From NCBI GenBank assembly GCA_020465985.1, contig JAANYP010002076.1, positions 1 through 64,000 on the forward strand: a DNA stretch of 64,000 nt, in the 5' to 3' direction. Origin of the DNA: Centrapalus pauciflorus. Lineage: Eukaryota; Streptophyta; Magnoliopsida; Asterales; Asteraceae. This document shows, one piece after another, positions 1 to 13,045 of this stretch (its first letter is position 1; each line of letters begins with the position of its first letter). Made by a program: the position numbers and the translations under genes. Below the pieces are notes generated by a model. That model made no database searches. It was not told the DNA's origin and saw only the letters and a program-made list of their open reading frames with translations.

Positions 1-283
1 AACAATGTTTTGTTTGTCACAGATTTGAGAGACACTCGATAAATTGTACTTAAGCTGTTCAACATACAGAACATCATGGAATGTCAGGTTTCCTGCATTA
101 ACAGTACCTTTACCTGTAACCTTACCTCCCTTTGAGTTGCCTCCAAATGCAACAAAACCTCCATCAAAACCTTTGAAATTTGACAAGCATTTAGAATTGC
201 CTGTCATGTGCCTAGAGCATCCACTGTCCAGATGCCATCTTGATCTATGAGGAGACCTATGGTTGCCCTGCACAAATAACAGC
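1..283 (-). CDS. pol start: retropepsin protease and beginning of integrase region (partial)
   Basis: An open minus-strand frame without its own ATG enters from the end of gag and leaves at the window edge. It encodes an aspartic protease core with WHLDSGCSRHM (catalytic Asp in DSG), about 30 codons in, followed by VLYVEQLKYNLLSVSQICD-like sequence that leads towards integrase in copia polyproteins (here NLSSVSQ). The gag frame ends in a stop at 284 and this frame lies in a different register. In elements B and C this protease is deleted or damaged, so A is the only Sirevirus-like copy in the window with an intact-looking protease motif. Confidence 0.8.
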
Positions 284-1609
284 TTAGTTCGTAGTGGAGT
301 AAACCCAAACCAAATTGGTTTTGGGTTGGCCTTGTACATTGACATAACTAAAAACTGTCTTTGACTTCTTATATTTAGTGAGATCAACTGATGGAGTCTT
401 TGGAGAGTATTTAGTGATAATATGAGGTATCCAACTATTTTGATCATCTTTTCTTCTGACAGTCTCAGATAATTCACTAGCAGCTCCAGATTGATGCCCA
501 GCAGCTTGAGCTGTGTTTGTAGTGCTAACAGTTTCAGTTTTTGCACTAACAGCATCAGATTTTGACTTAGCAGTCTGATCTTTTGCATTAGGAGTTTGAG
601 CAACAGATTTGTCCTTGACACACCACATTTGTTTAAAACTTGATTTAGGCTCTGCCAAAACTTGTTTTTGATGTGTGGACGGTTTTTTATTTACTTTTGA
701 GAATCTGTGATCAAATGTTTTCTTTGGAGCTGCTGTGGAAGGTTTCACTTTTGAATGCTTTGCCTGATTAGGATTTGATTTTGTGTGATGCACAGTCTGT
801 TTTGCAACAGCTGGTTTGTAAAAACAATCATTGGCTAAGTGATTCTTCCTTCCACAGTGAAAGCATCTTTTGACAGTTTGAATTGGAACACCAGACTTTT
901 CTGTCAATTTCTGGTTCTTGTTTCTCTGGTTTCCTCTTACCTGCTGTTGTTTAGGAAACTTTTGAACACCATGCTTTTCGCATGTGCAGATAGAAACAAT
1001 TTTACCTCTTTTAGTTCCTTTTGATGAAGATGCAGTGTTACAATTAGAATGTACAGAAACTTGTGGAGTAGCATTGCATACACTCATCTTCTCTTTTCCT
1101 TTCTTACTGGAAGCTTGGACTTCTATGGGTGCACTCTTTGTGTCACAGTCTCTATTTTGACTCTTATCTTCTTTTAATTCAGGACTGTTATCAAGGATAG
1201 GATCTACAATAGTCATAGACTCATCTAGTGGTTCATTGACAAGTCTATCAGCAACCTCACTCATTGGATGAATGTACTTGTTATTGTATGGAGGTGGAGT
1301 AGCTTTATATCCTATTCCTTCTTTGGGATTGACCTGAGATTTCACTCTATCTTTGAATTGAACTTCCATTAGGTGTTCTAGCTTTTGATTTGCTAACTTG
1401 AAGTTTCCTAGATCTATGTTAACAGATTCTAGCTTCTTATTAGCCTCAAACACTTTTTGTTCAGTCTCTTCTACCTTTTTATTTAGAGATTCTATTTTCT
1501 TATTTAGCTCCTTTTTCTCCCACTCATGATAGGTTCTATCATAACCCATTTGAATCTCATTGTCCTTATAATCATTGATCTGTTTTTCCAGATCTTCTAT
1601 GGCTTGCAT
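284..1609 (-). pseudogene. gag, C-terminal half, element A
   Basis: 441 codons open. Residues 1-95 are a Lys/Glu-rich heptad stretch typical of coiled coil. A basic, Ser/Lys-rich linker follows, then a second zinc knuckle CFHCGRKNHLANDC (CX2CX4HX4C, residues 249-262) and a low-complexity tail of K/S/T/A. This is the continuation of the gag begun upstream; a one-base loss near 1620-1625, relative to the homologous stretches of B and C, throws it into a new frame. It ends in VYSTTN-stop, a terminus also found in element C, so the gag stop is probably genuine. Structural capsid/nucleocapsid role in virus-like particles is inferred from the family. Confidence 0.82.
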
Positions 1610-2909
1610 GTATTCATATCTCCTTCTTCCATCTTAGCTAGAGTTTTGCACATGCTCTCATTATGATCTCTGTACTTTTTAACCATATTTTTGCATGATT
1701 GAGAGCAGAGCTTAGAATTTACCTCAGATGGTAGTTTAGTGGAGGAGACATTTGATGTTTCTGCCATAAGTGCTTGATTTTGAAATTCTTCCTCTGTCTG
1801 ATCACTCCAGTCAAACACATTGTCTTCTTGAGAGACAAGTGCTGTTGATGAGGACGCTTGGATGGGCTGTGAAGTCCTTGATGGCTGTTGACCTTGAGAT
1901 CTACATTCTCTGGCAAAGTGACCAAGCTTATGGCATTTATAGCATTCCACTTTTGATTTATCAAAAGATGGTTTGCCTTCTGTCTTGGCTTGAAAGTTGG
2001 CCCTACCAGTTCTTTTCAGAAATCTTTTGGCTCTCATGGTCAGCATTGCATGTTGCCACTTTAAATCCATCTCTTCAAGATCATCTGGATGAATTTGTTC
2101 CAAGTCTTCAACATTTAGAGCAAATAATCCATCATTGGCAACAAAGGCCTCATAGTGAGTTTCAGCAGAGTTGCCATCACCACCTGAGAAAGAATCACAG
2201 TTATTAGATTTTTCAGAAGATAGAAGAGCAGTATTGTGATTATAAGAAAAAGATTTCTTTTTAGCATCAATCTCAGTCTCAAACACTCTTAAACTGTTAT
2301 ACAGATCATCCAATTCTATCTCATCAAGAGTGTCTTTTGTTCTCCACTGTGCAGCATAGACTGTCCATTCTTCTCCAAGAGATCTGAGAAACTTTCTGTT
2401 GACTTCATCTTGATCCAGATTGACCTTTGCACTTTCCAGTTCACTTATCAGTTTGTTGAACCTGTCAAAGATTTGAGTGAGGTTTTCATTCTTGCCACCA
2501 GAAAAGTTTTCATACTGCTGTTTCAAGAGGTCTTTTTGATTTCTCTTGGTACTGGCATTACCAGCAAACCTCTTCTCTAAGGCATTCCAAAGAGAGTGAG
2601 CAGTATAAAACTTTTTGAACTGATGTTGATAAGCATTAGGAATGGCTATTTGTAATAGTGTGAGTGCTTTCACTTCATTCATTCTAGCCTTCCTTTCAAG
2701 TTCAGTTTTTGGAGGAGTTTTGACTGGTTTTCCCTCAGCATCAAGTTCTGGATCAACTACAGGAGGGAATTCAACAGCTTCCCATATGGCATAATCAATG
2801 AATTGAATATGCTGTTGAATCCTGAGTTTCCACATCTCAAACTCAGTGGCTTGAGCATAGGCACTTTGAGTCCTTGCCCAGATCCACTGCTGCTATTTTC
2901 AAATTCCAT
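1597..2909 (-). pseudogene. gag, N-terminal half, element A
   Basis: The natural start is the ATG at 2907-2909 (MEFENSSSGSGQGLKV, as in B). A base loss near 2850 breaks the frame, which resumes at the internal MWKLRIQQHI at 2835 and stays open for 412 codons. It contains the copia gag (UBN2-type) core: FIDYAIWEAVE, then YAAQWRTK and a CCHC knuckle CYKCHKLGHFAREC at ORF residues 298-311. The 3' end is frameshifted, after which the coiled-coil half continues in another frame. Compared with B and C the order and spacing are the same, so this is one gag of roughly 850-880 residues, unusually long for copia and fitting the Sirevirus group. Confidence 0.85.
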
Positions 2910-2968
2910 TGTAAAAGATTAAAAATTTGAAAGAAAGTTTTCGACTTTGAAAAACAAAGAACGACCTG

Positions 2969-2982
2969 TGGCTCTGATACCA
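2969..2982 (-). other. primer binding site of element A
   Basis: Reverse complement of TGGCTCTGATACCA is TGGTATCAGAGCCA, matching the 3' end of plant initiator-Met tRNA. It lies two bases inside the 5' LTR, as expected for minus-strand DNA priming. Confidence 0.92.
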
Positions 2983-2984
2983 CT

Positions 2985-3650
2985 TGTCAGGATCTAAAAC
3001 TGAATAACCAAGATTAACTGATTTGAAATTTATCAGAGTATAAATCAATAATCTTGCTTTGAATCAAAGTTTAATTAAGAAGTTTGCGGAATAACACTTA
3101 ATTATTTTAACAAAAACTTTCAGAACCAATGAAGCATAAAACATAAGAAGTAATCAAGACTGTTTGTATTGCTGAATTCAATGATTACAATCACCTCTAA
3201 TCTGTTTGATTAGACGAAGAACACAGACTGTTCTTAGGGTTTTACAACCTTAGAGGCTTAAGAAAACTTAATCAACAAAGCAATTACAGACTCAAAATAT
3301 GCAGAAACTCCTATACAATAGAACGACCTATTCTCTGTATTTATATTGCTTCTTGATATGTTTCCTTGACGAACTATGACTTCTCTGATAGTAGATATGC
3401 TGGAATCTTCATGTAGATATCGTTTCCTGAAAATCAGCACTTTCTGTTTCTTAAACTGTTGAGCAGCTTGAATCTCTTGACAGCATGAACTGAGCAGCTT
3501 GAGTTGTTTTGCTCTGGCAGCTTGAACTTTTACGCTGGCATCTCGAGTTTCTTCAACTAGCAGCATGAACTTTGTATTTACATGTAAAATCTACTAACAG
3601 TCTGAGAAGTCTAACTAACAGTTTGAACATACTTAAACTATTTCCCAACA
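2985..3650 (-). repeat. 5' LTR of element A (666 bp)
   Basis: On the minus strand it starts TGTTGGGAAATAG and ends CTGACA, with TG...CA ends. It aligns along its length with the 664-bp LTRs of element C. A minus-strand TATA box, TATAAATA, lies at 3338-3345. U3 (about 3450-3630) carries eight or so variants of a 10-base motif like CAGCTTGAAC. The 5 bases to the right, TCCTA, should be one copy of the target duplication; the partner lies outside the window. Confidence 0.88.
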
Positions 3651-4143
3651 TCCTACATATGCTATCGAATCTTATTCGTTGAGATTTGGCATGTACCCAG
3701 TGATAGCACATAACGCCACTAGTTACTCAGTTGCTTCTTAAAAGGCTACTGTTTCCTTTCTCATAGAGATATACCACATAATATATCGATTTCTCATTCG
3801 GAGTTAATTCATATTGAAACACGAAGAATCCTGCTCTAGTATCCGAACTTCATTTGATTGCACATTGTGTCTAGAGCTTATTGATTATTCACTGTATAGG
3901 ACACTCATTGAGTTGCGTTTGTCTGACAATGTCTAATGTGACAAAGTTGGAACAACTATAGTGGTACTTTATTAAAAGTATTTCACGATGATTAGTTGGA
4001 AATCCTACCATGTCAACATCAAAGCCAGCGCCGAACGTAGGTCACATAGTTCATAGCTATTGTGTTAACAGGAAACCTAAGTGGTCCTCGTTGTTATTTT
4101 TCCCTATAATTCATATTTTAATGTCACAGGTTGCAAAGGGCGT
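3651..4143. other. unassigned intergenic DNA
   Basis: About 490 bp next to LTR A with no long frame, no terminal repeats and no protein match that I recognise. It is probably the old target sequence of element A or a decayed repeat. Confidence 0.5.
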
Positions 4144-4205
4144 ATTCTTCATCGTCCTGCTCATCATTATCATTGTCATCGTCATCATCATTGTCATCAT
4201 CGTCG

Positions 4206-4237
<32 letters not shown>

Positions 4238-4256
4238 GTCATCATCATCGTCATCA

Positions 4257-4288
<32 letters not shown>

Positions 4289-4330
4289 ATCATCATCATC
4301 GTCATCATCATCCTCATCATCATCATCATA
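4144..4330. repeat. (TCA/TCG)n trinucleotide microsatellite
   Basis: About 190 bp of TCA units interspersed with TCG, ATT and TCC units. All plus frames and the minus frame are open only because the unit has no stop codon; the resulting poly-Ser, poly-His, poly-Ile and poly-Met/Thr frames are artefacts. Confidence 0.95.
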
Positions 4331-4391
4331 AATGGATAACCTATATGCATCGGAAAATCGGGGAACCGCTTTATAGCCATTGGATCATATA

Positions 4392-4498
4392 ATGCATCAC
4401 GCAGAAAGTCGATGCATCATGTGGGAATTTAATGCATCACGCGGGAATTTGATGCATCATGTGGAAATATTGATGCATCACGCGGAAATTGTGTTGCA
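4392..4498. repeat. five-copy ~21-bp minisatellite with ATGCATCA core
   Basis: Five head-to-tail units each begin with ATGCATCA. Units alternate between a CACGCG-type and a CATGTG-type centre followed by GGAAAT or GGGAAT. The alternation looks like CG to TG change in every second unit. Confidence 0.85.
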
Positions 4499-4581
4499 TT
4501 TGTGGTGGTGCATGGAGGTTTTCCAAGGTTTTTCGATACATGTTAGTTTTCCATTGAACCCCCCCTCTATATAAATATATA

Positions 4582-6680
<2,099 letters not shown>

Positions 6681-6899
6681 CTTGGTTTTAGAGCCAAGGT
6701 CCGTTTCAAGAGTTTGTGAGTCGTTCTTGATTGTACTTTGAAGCAACTCAACAGCAGCCCCGATTTCACTTGATCGAGCTTGTTCATTGTGATAAAGAGA
6801 GACTAACCGGGTGCGGGTATAAACGATCGGGAAAAAATCGAAGCGGGTGGCTTTGATTTGGTTCATTTCGCGGATGACGGAAGACGGTAAAAGGCGGGT

Positions 6900-7814
6900 G
6901 TGACCTTGTTTTTCGTGATTGATGGAAAAGTACTCTCGGAACAAACTTGATCAAAATAAGTTGGGGCTATCAAAAAAATCGAATGGCGATGGTACCGATG
7001 AAAGATTGAGGTTCGATGTCGTTTCAAGTTCCGCCCTTGACGCCGACGAATTATCCGGTGTGGGCTGTCAAGGTCAAGACGATTATGGACGCATATGGCT
7101 TATTGGAGACGATCGAACCTAGGGCGCTAGGTGAAGGATCAGATCCAAAGAAATCGAAGTAAGCTCTTGAATTTTGTTTCAAGCAATTCCCGAAGAAATG
7201 GTGTTGCAAATGTCAAGTTAGAGCGACCCAAAACAAGTGTGGGACGGTCTGAAGACGCGGTTTTTGGGAGTGGATCGGGTGAGATCGGCTCGACTTGCAA
7301 CTTTAAAGAGGGAGCTTGAAGGTTTGCGTATGAAGGATGGCGATTGATGACTTCACGACAAAGTTGACTGGCTTGGCATCAAAGGCTAGAAGTCTTGGAT
7401 ATTGGATCGAAGAAGCGGACTTGGTAAAAAGGTTACTTGATTCGATGACAAAATCTTTTCTTTAAATTGTCGCCTCTATTGAACAATGCTTTGAGTTGGA
7501 TTCGATGCTATTTGACGAAGCCGTTAATAGGTTGAAAGCATACGAAGAGCGTATAAAAGGCACCGAGAAGATGGAAGACACTCAAGGTGGGTTGTTGTTA
7601 GCAAGTGAAGAAAAGTGTAAACATTGTAGCAACGGAGTCGGGGTGACTTCGGACGGGGCCGAGGAAGAGGCCGGGGGTCCGGGAAAATCCGGGTCGGAAA
7701 TGAACGTGTCCGGGACAAAAGCTACATTACATGCTACAATTGTCGTGAACTTGGTCACTATAGCAATGAGTGTCCGAAACGGGGAAATCAAGAGGCTAAT
7801 TTGATTGAAGAGGA
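6900..7814 (+). pseudogene. copia gag remnant of element F
   Basis: No single frame spans it, but consecutive frames give PPLTPTNYPVWAVKVKTIMD (near 7035-7100, copia gag N-terminus), LRMKDGD (near 7330), YEERIKGTEK (near 7540) and a CCHC knuckle CYNCRELGHYSNEC (near 7725-7775). The order matches the gag of element E, a distant relative. Several stops and frameshifts lie between. Element E inserted just after the knuckle, in the sequence NLIEEE; the rest of the coding region (about 50 bp) continues at 12637. No protease, integrase or RT is present. Confidence 0.78.
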
Positions 7815-8082
7815 TGTTAACGGTAATTCTAGAAGCTCAAGGTTTGACCGAGTTATTGGGGTGAGTTGCTGGTGAATAGGATAACATGTGTATGGCTACT
7901 TTTTAGCATTGTTTGTTATTTCTCTGTTAATTTATAGCTTAGTATTTTCTCATCTTCTTTGTAAGCGTATTTTCCAGTTTCAATTTGAGAAATAAAAACC
8001 ACCGTAAAATTTCCCATTCTTGTGCTTTGTTTTTGTTCCCCGTGATACTACTACAGTATATCCTTCATCTTGTTAGCCAACA
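7815..8082 (+). repeat. 5' LTR of element E
   Basis: 268 bp with TG...CA ends, nearly identical to 12364-12631. Confidence 0.93.
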
Positions 8083-8084
8083 CT

Positions 8085-8098
8085 TGGTATCTGAGCCA
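8085..8098 (+). other. primer binding site of element E
   Basis: TGGTATCTGAGCCA, one mismatch from the canonical initiator-Met tRNA site, two bases after the LTR. Confidence 0.88.
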
Positions 8099-8135
8099 GG
8101 TTGGTTCATGCCCAAAGTATCTTCGTCTTGAGCCA

Positions 8136-9301
8136 ATGTCGATCGTGACAGGAGGAAAAGAGAGTGGTGGTGTGCCATTTCAGTGCCCGTTGTTGACCTC
8201 GTCAAACTATACGACTTGGGCGATTCGCATGGAAGCTATACTCGACGCACAGGGGTTGTGTGAGTCCGTTGAGGCACCGGCCGGTGAGGAGGTGGATGGA
8301 AAGAAGAACAAGTCGGCTAGGGCATTCATCTTCCAAGGTTTACCGGAAGATATCCTCCTACAAGTATCGAAGAAGAAGACGACGAAGGAGGTGTGGGAGT
8401 CTCTTAAGTTACGTTATCTTGGGGCGGAAAGAGTTCAAAAGGCAAGAATTCACACACTCAATAGTGAATTTGAAGACTTGCGAATGAAGGATGGGTGACC
8501 GTCGACGAATTCACCGGGAAATTGAGTGGTATGGTGTCTAAGTATAACAGCCTCGGAGCCGCACTTGAAGATGGAGTTTTGGTTCATAAGCTGCTTGATT
8601 CGGTTCCGGACAGATACCTTCAACTTGTGGCATCCATGGAGCAATACTCAGATGTTGATTCAATGCCATTCAAAGAAGGGGTAGGCCGACTCAAAGCTTA
8701 CGAAGATCGGTTGAACCTTCGTAATGGAAATACGAGTAGTGAGGGGAACTTACTGCTCACAAAGACAGATGGCCAAATAAGTCACAAAACTTCCAGAGGA
8801 AGTTATTCATCACGTGGAAGAGGACGTGGTTCTTACCACAATGATAGAGGCAGCCGGAGCGGTGGTCGTAGTAGAGGAGCCGGACGTGGCAAAGGTGGTC
8901 GTGGGGGGAAGTTCACGCCATCTCGAGACTCTAGAAATCAACATCGGGGTAGAGACAAGAAGCACATACAATGTTTCAATTGTGAGCAGTACGGACATTA
9001 CGCATCAGAATGTAAGTCTCAGCCAAAGGAGAAGAATGATGAAGCCAATTTGACACAAACACAAGAAGAAGAACCAGCATTGATGCTAACAGTGTGCGGT
9101 GAACAAATGGAAACCTTAGTCCTGTTAAATGAGGATAAGGTTTTTCCGGGGAACGGCGAGTACAAATCTCAATTCGGGAATGACACTTGGTATTTAGACA
9201 GCAGGGCAAGTAACCACATGACTGGTACGCGTAATTTTTTTGCTGAACTCAATAAAACTGTCACAGGACAGGTTCGCTTTGGTGGCGGGTCAGAGGTGTA
9301 G
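8136..9301 (+). pseudogene. gag and protease of element E
   Basis: ATG at 8136 starts MSIVTGGKESGGVPFQCPLL, the usual copia gag opening (FQxPxLxxxNYxxWAIRM). The frame breaks at about 8495 after LRMKDG and continues in the next frame with TVDEFTGKLSGMVSKY. A Gly/Arg/Ser-rich stretch is followed by the zinc knuckle CFNCEQYGHYASEC. The protease motif then reads WYLDSRASNHM, where the family has DSGASNHM: the active-site Gly is Arg. The frame ends at a TAG at 9299-9301. Gag would form the particle and protease would mature it, but this copy is inactive. Confidence 0.88.
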
Positions 9302-10420
9302 ATCGCAGGAAAGGGTTCAATTTTATTGCAGTGCAAGAATGGGGATCAACGCTTAATTACAAATGTGAATTACATTCCAGCACTCAATAGTAATATCATG
9401 AGTCTTTGGCAGTTGACAGAGATCGGATATAGGGTTGAAATGTTCCACAATCTCTTGAAACTCTATGACGATGATGGTCGGTTGTTCATGAAGGTGGATC
9501 GATCAAGGAACCGGTTGTATAAAATCTCGATCCAAACCACTCAACCGGTATGTTTGATGACAAGGATCGAAGACGAGGCTTGGAAATGGCATGCGCGATT
9601 GGGGCACGTAAGTTTTCAACTCATTGAATGGATGGTGCAAAAGGAGTTGGTGCGGGGTGTACCGAAAAAACACCATCCTACACAGGTGTGTGAAGGATGC
9701 ATGGTTGCAAAACAAGTCCGATATGCATTTCCAAAAGAATCTCAATGGCGAGCCAATCAACCACTCGAACTCGTTCATGCCGATCTTTGTGGCCCAATAT
9801 CCCCTCCAACGTTGGCAGGTAATAATTACTTCATGCTAATAGTAGATGATTATAGTCGTTTCATGTGGGTTTTCATGCTAAAGTCAAAGGATGAGGCTTT
9901 TAGTACTTTTGAAAGGTTCAACCATGGAATTGAAAATGAGATTTCATTTAAATTGAAAGGCCTAAGGACTGATCGTGGGGGGGAATTTACCTCCAAAAGA
10001 TTTGTTAATTTTTATGAACAACAAGGTATTAAAAGACAATTGACGGCACCGTACCCCCCTCAACAAAACGGTGTGGCCGAACGCAACGATTCTTGAAGTA
10101 ACTCGTTCTCTTTTAAAAATGATGAAAACACCAAATGTGTTATGGGGAGAAGCAGTCAGACATGCTGTTTACATACTCCATCGAATACCAACAAAAGGCG
10201 TTAGAGGGATGACTCCATACGAAGCGCTAAAAGGTCCCAAGTCGACACTTGAACATCTAAAGGTGATTGGATGTGTCGGGTATGTGAAGAAGTCGGTTAA
10301 TCAGATCACAAAACTAAGTGACAGGAGCAGACCAATGGTGTATTTGGTGTGGAGTCAGGGACCAAAGATCATCGAATGTTCAATCCAGAAGAAAATAAAC
10401 TGGTGGTTGCTCGTGATGTA
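9302..10420 (+). pseudogene. integrase of element E
   Basis: Continues from the protease in the same frame. The GAG-pre-integrase zinc module is visible as WHARLGHVS...CEGCMVAKQ (H, H, C, C). The catalytic core has ADLCGPIS (first Asp), GLRTDRGGEF (second Asp) and PQQNGVAERN (Glu), so the DDE triad is complete. A frameshift near 10085 follows, after which VTRSLLKMMKTPNVLWGEAV and IPTKGVRGMTPYEAL of the C-terminal region continue in another frame to 10420. A further shift leads into the linker to RT. Confidence 0.88.
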
Positions 10421-12350
10421 GTTTTTGACGAGAAAAGAAATTGGAATTGGTCCCAAGAGCATGATCAAAAGTCTTCAACATGCAACTTTGGGTTTCAAGG
10501 ACTGTCCAATGAATCTAATGAGGTTGAAGGCCCATCAGAAACTATAATTGAGAATCAAAGTCCTGCTCAATTTGAAGGACAATCGCCATTGACACCAAAT
10601 TCAGATTCTCCGGTCACAATTGTTGAAGATGAAGGTTCCTCAAGTACAAGAATAGATGGGACAGTGAGCTCATCGATAGGAACTGGGTCTATGGTGAATT
10701 CAACAGCAATGGACAACACTCCAGTTCGAGGTTTCCGAAGACTTGCAGACATATACGATGAGACAGATCTGATTGAATTAGCACCGGACGAGTTGATGTT
10801 GGTAGGAGTCGAACCTACGACCTACAGAGATGCTGCAAATGATGGGTCATGGCGTGCAGCAATGAAGGCTAAACTTGAGTCGATTGAGAGAAATCAAACA
10901 TGGAAGCTTGTAACTCTCCCGTCGAACCGTAAAGCAATAGGACTCAAGTGGGTATTTAAAGTAAAAAAGGATGCTGATGGCAATGTGGTTAAACACATGG
11001 CACGTTTGGTAGCTAAGGGATATGTTCAATGACAAGGCGTGGATTGCGAAGAGGTTTTTGCTCCGATAGCTCGGTTGGAGACCATTGGTTTCTTGCTCGC
11101 ACTAGCTGCAATGAAGGGTTGGGCAGTACACCATATGGATGTAAAATAAGCTTTTTTGAATTGTAAATTAAAAGAGGATGTTTTTGTAGAATAACCTGAT
11201 GGGTTTATCGTAAAAGGGAAGGAGCACATGGTGTACCAGTCGTACAAAGCACTCTATGGTCTACGTCAAGCACCATGGGTTTGGAACATGCGTCTTGACA
11301 AAGCACTCAAAGACTTGGGTTTTCGTAGAAGCTCACAAGAACATACGGTTTACCGACTTAATTGTTCCAAAATAATTATGTTGGTTGGTGTTTATGTGGA
11401 TGATTTGATCGTGACAGGTTTCGAGTGAAGATCAAATAGCAAGGTTCAAAAGGAAAATGCAGCAAGTGTTCGAGACGAGTGACTTGGGTTACTTGACTTA
11501 TTATTTGGGGATTGAGGTGCGACAGTCCAAGGAAGGAATCGAGTTGAGTCAAGGTGGGTATGCTACAAGGATATTACAATCAGCAGGTATGCTAGATTGT
11601 AATCGGGTAAATACTCCAATGGAACCAAAATTCGTGTTGTCAAAAGATGAAGGTGGCGATTCGGTGAATGCTACAGAATACCGTCACCTAGTCGGGTGTT
11701 TAAGATATCTCGTCCATACTAGACCGGATCTTGCATATTCGGTTGGAATCGTAAGCAGGTACATGAACTCTGCGAAGGAAAGTCACTTGAAAGCTGTGAA
11801 ACAGATCCTACGGTACGTAAAAGGAACTGTGAAGTCGGGGCTGGTATATAAACGAGGTGGTCATGGCATGCTGGTTAGCTATAGTGACAGTAGTCATGGG
11901 ATGGATGTCGATGATCAGAAGGGCACCACTGCAACCGTGTTTTATTTTTCGAGTAGTTTGATCAGCTGGTCATCACAGAAGCAACACACGGTGGCTTTAT
12001 CTTCGTGTGAGGCGGAGTTTAATTATGGCAGCAGCAGCTGCCGTATGCCAAGGTGTTTGGTTAAAGAATCTGCTCAAGGACCTAACCGGCTGGGAAAGCA
12101 CAAGTGTGAAGTTGTTTGTCGATAACAAGTCAGCGATAGCCTTGATGAAGAATCCGGTTTTTCACGGTTGAAGTAAACATATCGACACAAAATATCATTT
12201 TATAAGAGAATGTGTGGAAAGGAACCTAATCCATGTGGAACACGTTAGTGGTGAAGAACAGTTAGCAGACATCTTAACAAAAGCCTTGCATCGAGTTAAG
12301 TTTGCTGAGATGAGGAGCTTGCTTGGAATGAAAAGTATGGCATATTAGAA
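10349..12350 (+). pseudogene. reverse transcriptase and RNase H of element E
   Basis: 10349-11032 covers the linker and start of RT (RKAIGLKWVFKVKKDADGNV). A stop ends it; HHMDVK follows near 11136-11148 and is also hit by a stop, as is the next segment near 11190. 11228-11428 carries YGLRQAPWVWN and the intact active site YVDDLIVTG. After another frameshift, 11457-12125 covers the thumb and RNase H (SYSDSSHGM, TVALSSCEAEF), then a frameshift in the final portion that includes the DILTKAL-type C-terminus near 12270. At least six lesions make it nonfunctional. Confidence 0.9.
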
Positions 12351-12351
12351 T

Positions 12352-12363
12352 TAGGGGGGAAAA
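12352..12363 (+). other. polypurine tract of element E
   Basis: A purine run (AGGGGGGAAAA) lies immediately before the right LTR, where plus-strand synthesis is primed. Confidence 0.85.
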
Positions 12364-12631
12364 TGTTAACGGTAATTCTAGAAGGTCAAGGTTTGACCGA
12401 GTTATTGGGGTGACTTGCTGGTGAATAGGATAACATGGGTATGGCTACTTTTTAGCATTGTTTGTTATTTCTCTGTTAATTTATAGCTTAATATTTTCTC
12501 ATCTTCTTTGTAAGCGTATTTTCCAGTTTCAATTTGAGAAATAAAAACCACCGTAAAATTTCCCATTCTTGTGCTTTGTTTTTGTTCCCCGTGATACTAC
12601 TACAGTAGATCCTTCATCTTGTTAGCCAACA
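12364..12631 (+). repeat. 3' LTR of element E
   Basis: 268 bp, nearly identical to the 5' copy; followed by target duplication GAGGA and then resumption of element F. Confidence 0.93.
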
Positions 12632-12685
12632 GAGGAGCCGACATTATTGTGAATGGACAGGGAAATAACCGGTTAAGGGGGTGAT

Positions 12686-13038
12686 TGTTGCGTTAATCGG
12701 TTCGTTGTGGTTACCGTTAAACTCAATGTATGCATGGCTGGAATTAATAATGTTAAGTTTATTATTTTTGTTTTATATTTGTTTCATGCATTAGGTGGGC
12801 TCACTGGTTCTTAAGCCATTGAGAATTGGTTCATGGGTTTACCGGATCTTTTTGAGTGATATGCATTTTGTTTGTTTAATTTGTGGCTTCACGTAAATGT
12901 GTAAAAGGCTATATATAGCCTTGTCTAATATTAATAAATAGTTTTCTGCCATACAGCTTTATAACTCCTTTAAAGCTGGTTACTTTTCCTTTATCTTTAG
13001 TCGATTCGTGGTTGTCTTCTAAAGGTTTCTTCCCTATA
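12686..13038 (+). repeat. 3' LTR of element F
   Basis: Begins TGTTGCGTTAATCGG and ends CTATA, slightly shorter and diverged from the 5' copy. A polypurine tract (AAGGGGGTGAT, 12675-12685) precedes it and TATAT follows. Confidence 0.87.
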
Positions 13039-13045
13039 TATATAT

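Larger units (their letters stand above)
1..3650 (-). mobile_element. Sirevirus-like Ty1/copia retrotransposon A, 5' part
   Basis: Read on the minus strand, the order is 5' LTR (3650 to 2985), initiator-Met tRNA primer site, long gag with two CCHC knuckles, then the start of pol with a DSG protease motif. The element runs off the left window edge, so integrase, RT and the 3' LTR are not seen. Gag and LTR are close relatives of elements B and C further right. The assignment to the Sirevirus lineage rests on the long coiled-coil gag and on relatives B and C, which carry an envelope-like ORF after pol; it is an inference. Two frameshifts in gag show the copy is inactive. Confidence 0.88.
7815..12631 (+). 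mobile_element. full-length Ty1/copia element E (4.8 kb)
   Basis: Two 268-bp LTRs (TGTTAACGG...GCCAACA), target duplication GAGGA at 7810-7814 and 12632-12636, primer site, gag, protease, integrase, RT, RNase H in copia order, and polypurine tract. The LTRs differ at about five positions by eye, so insertion is fairly recent, yet gag-pol has many frameshifts and stops. Confidence 0.95.

Noticed and set aside
4010..4392. Open frames of 66-109 codons over the TCA repeat (poly-Ser, poly-His, poly-Ile, poly-Met)
   Set aside because: A stop-free trinucleotide repeat opens several frames by itself; no flanking coding evidence.
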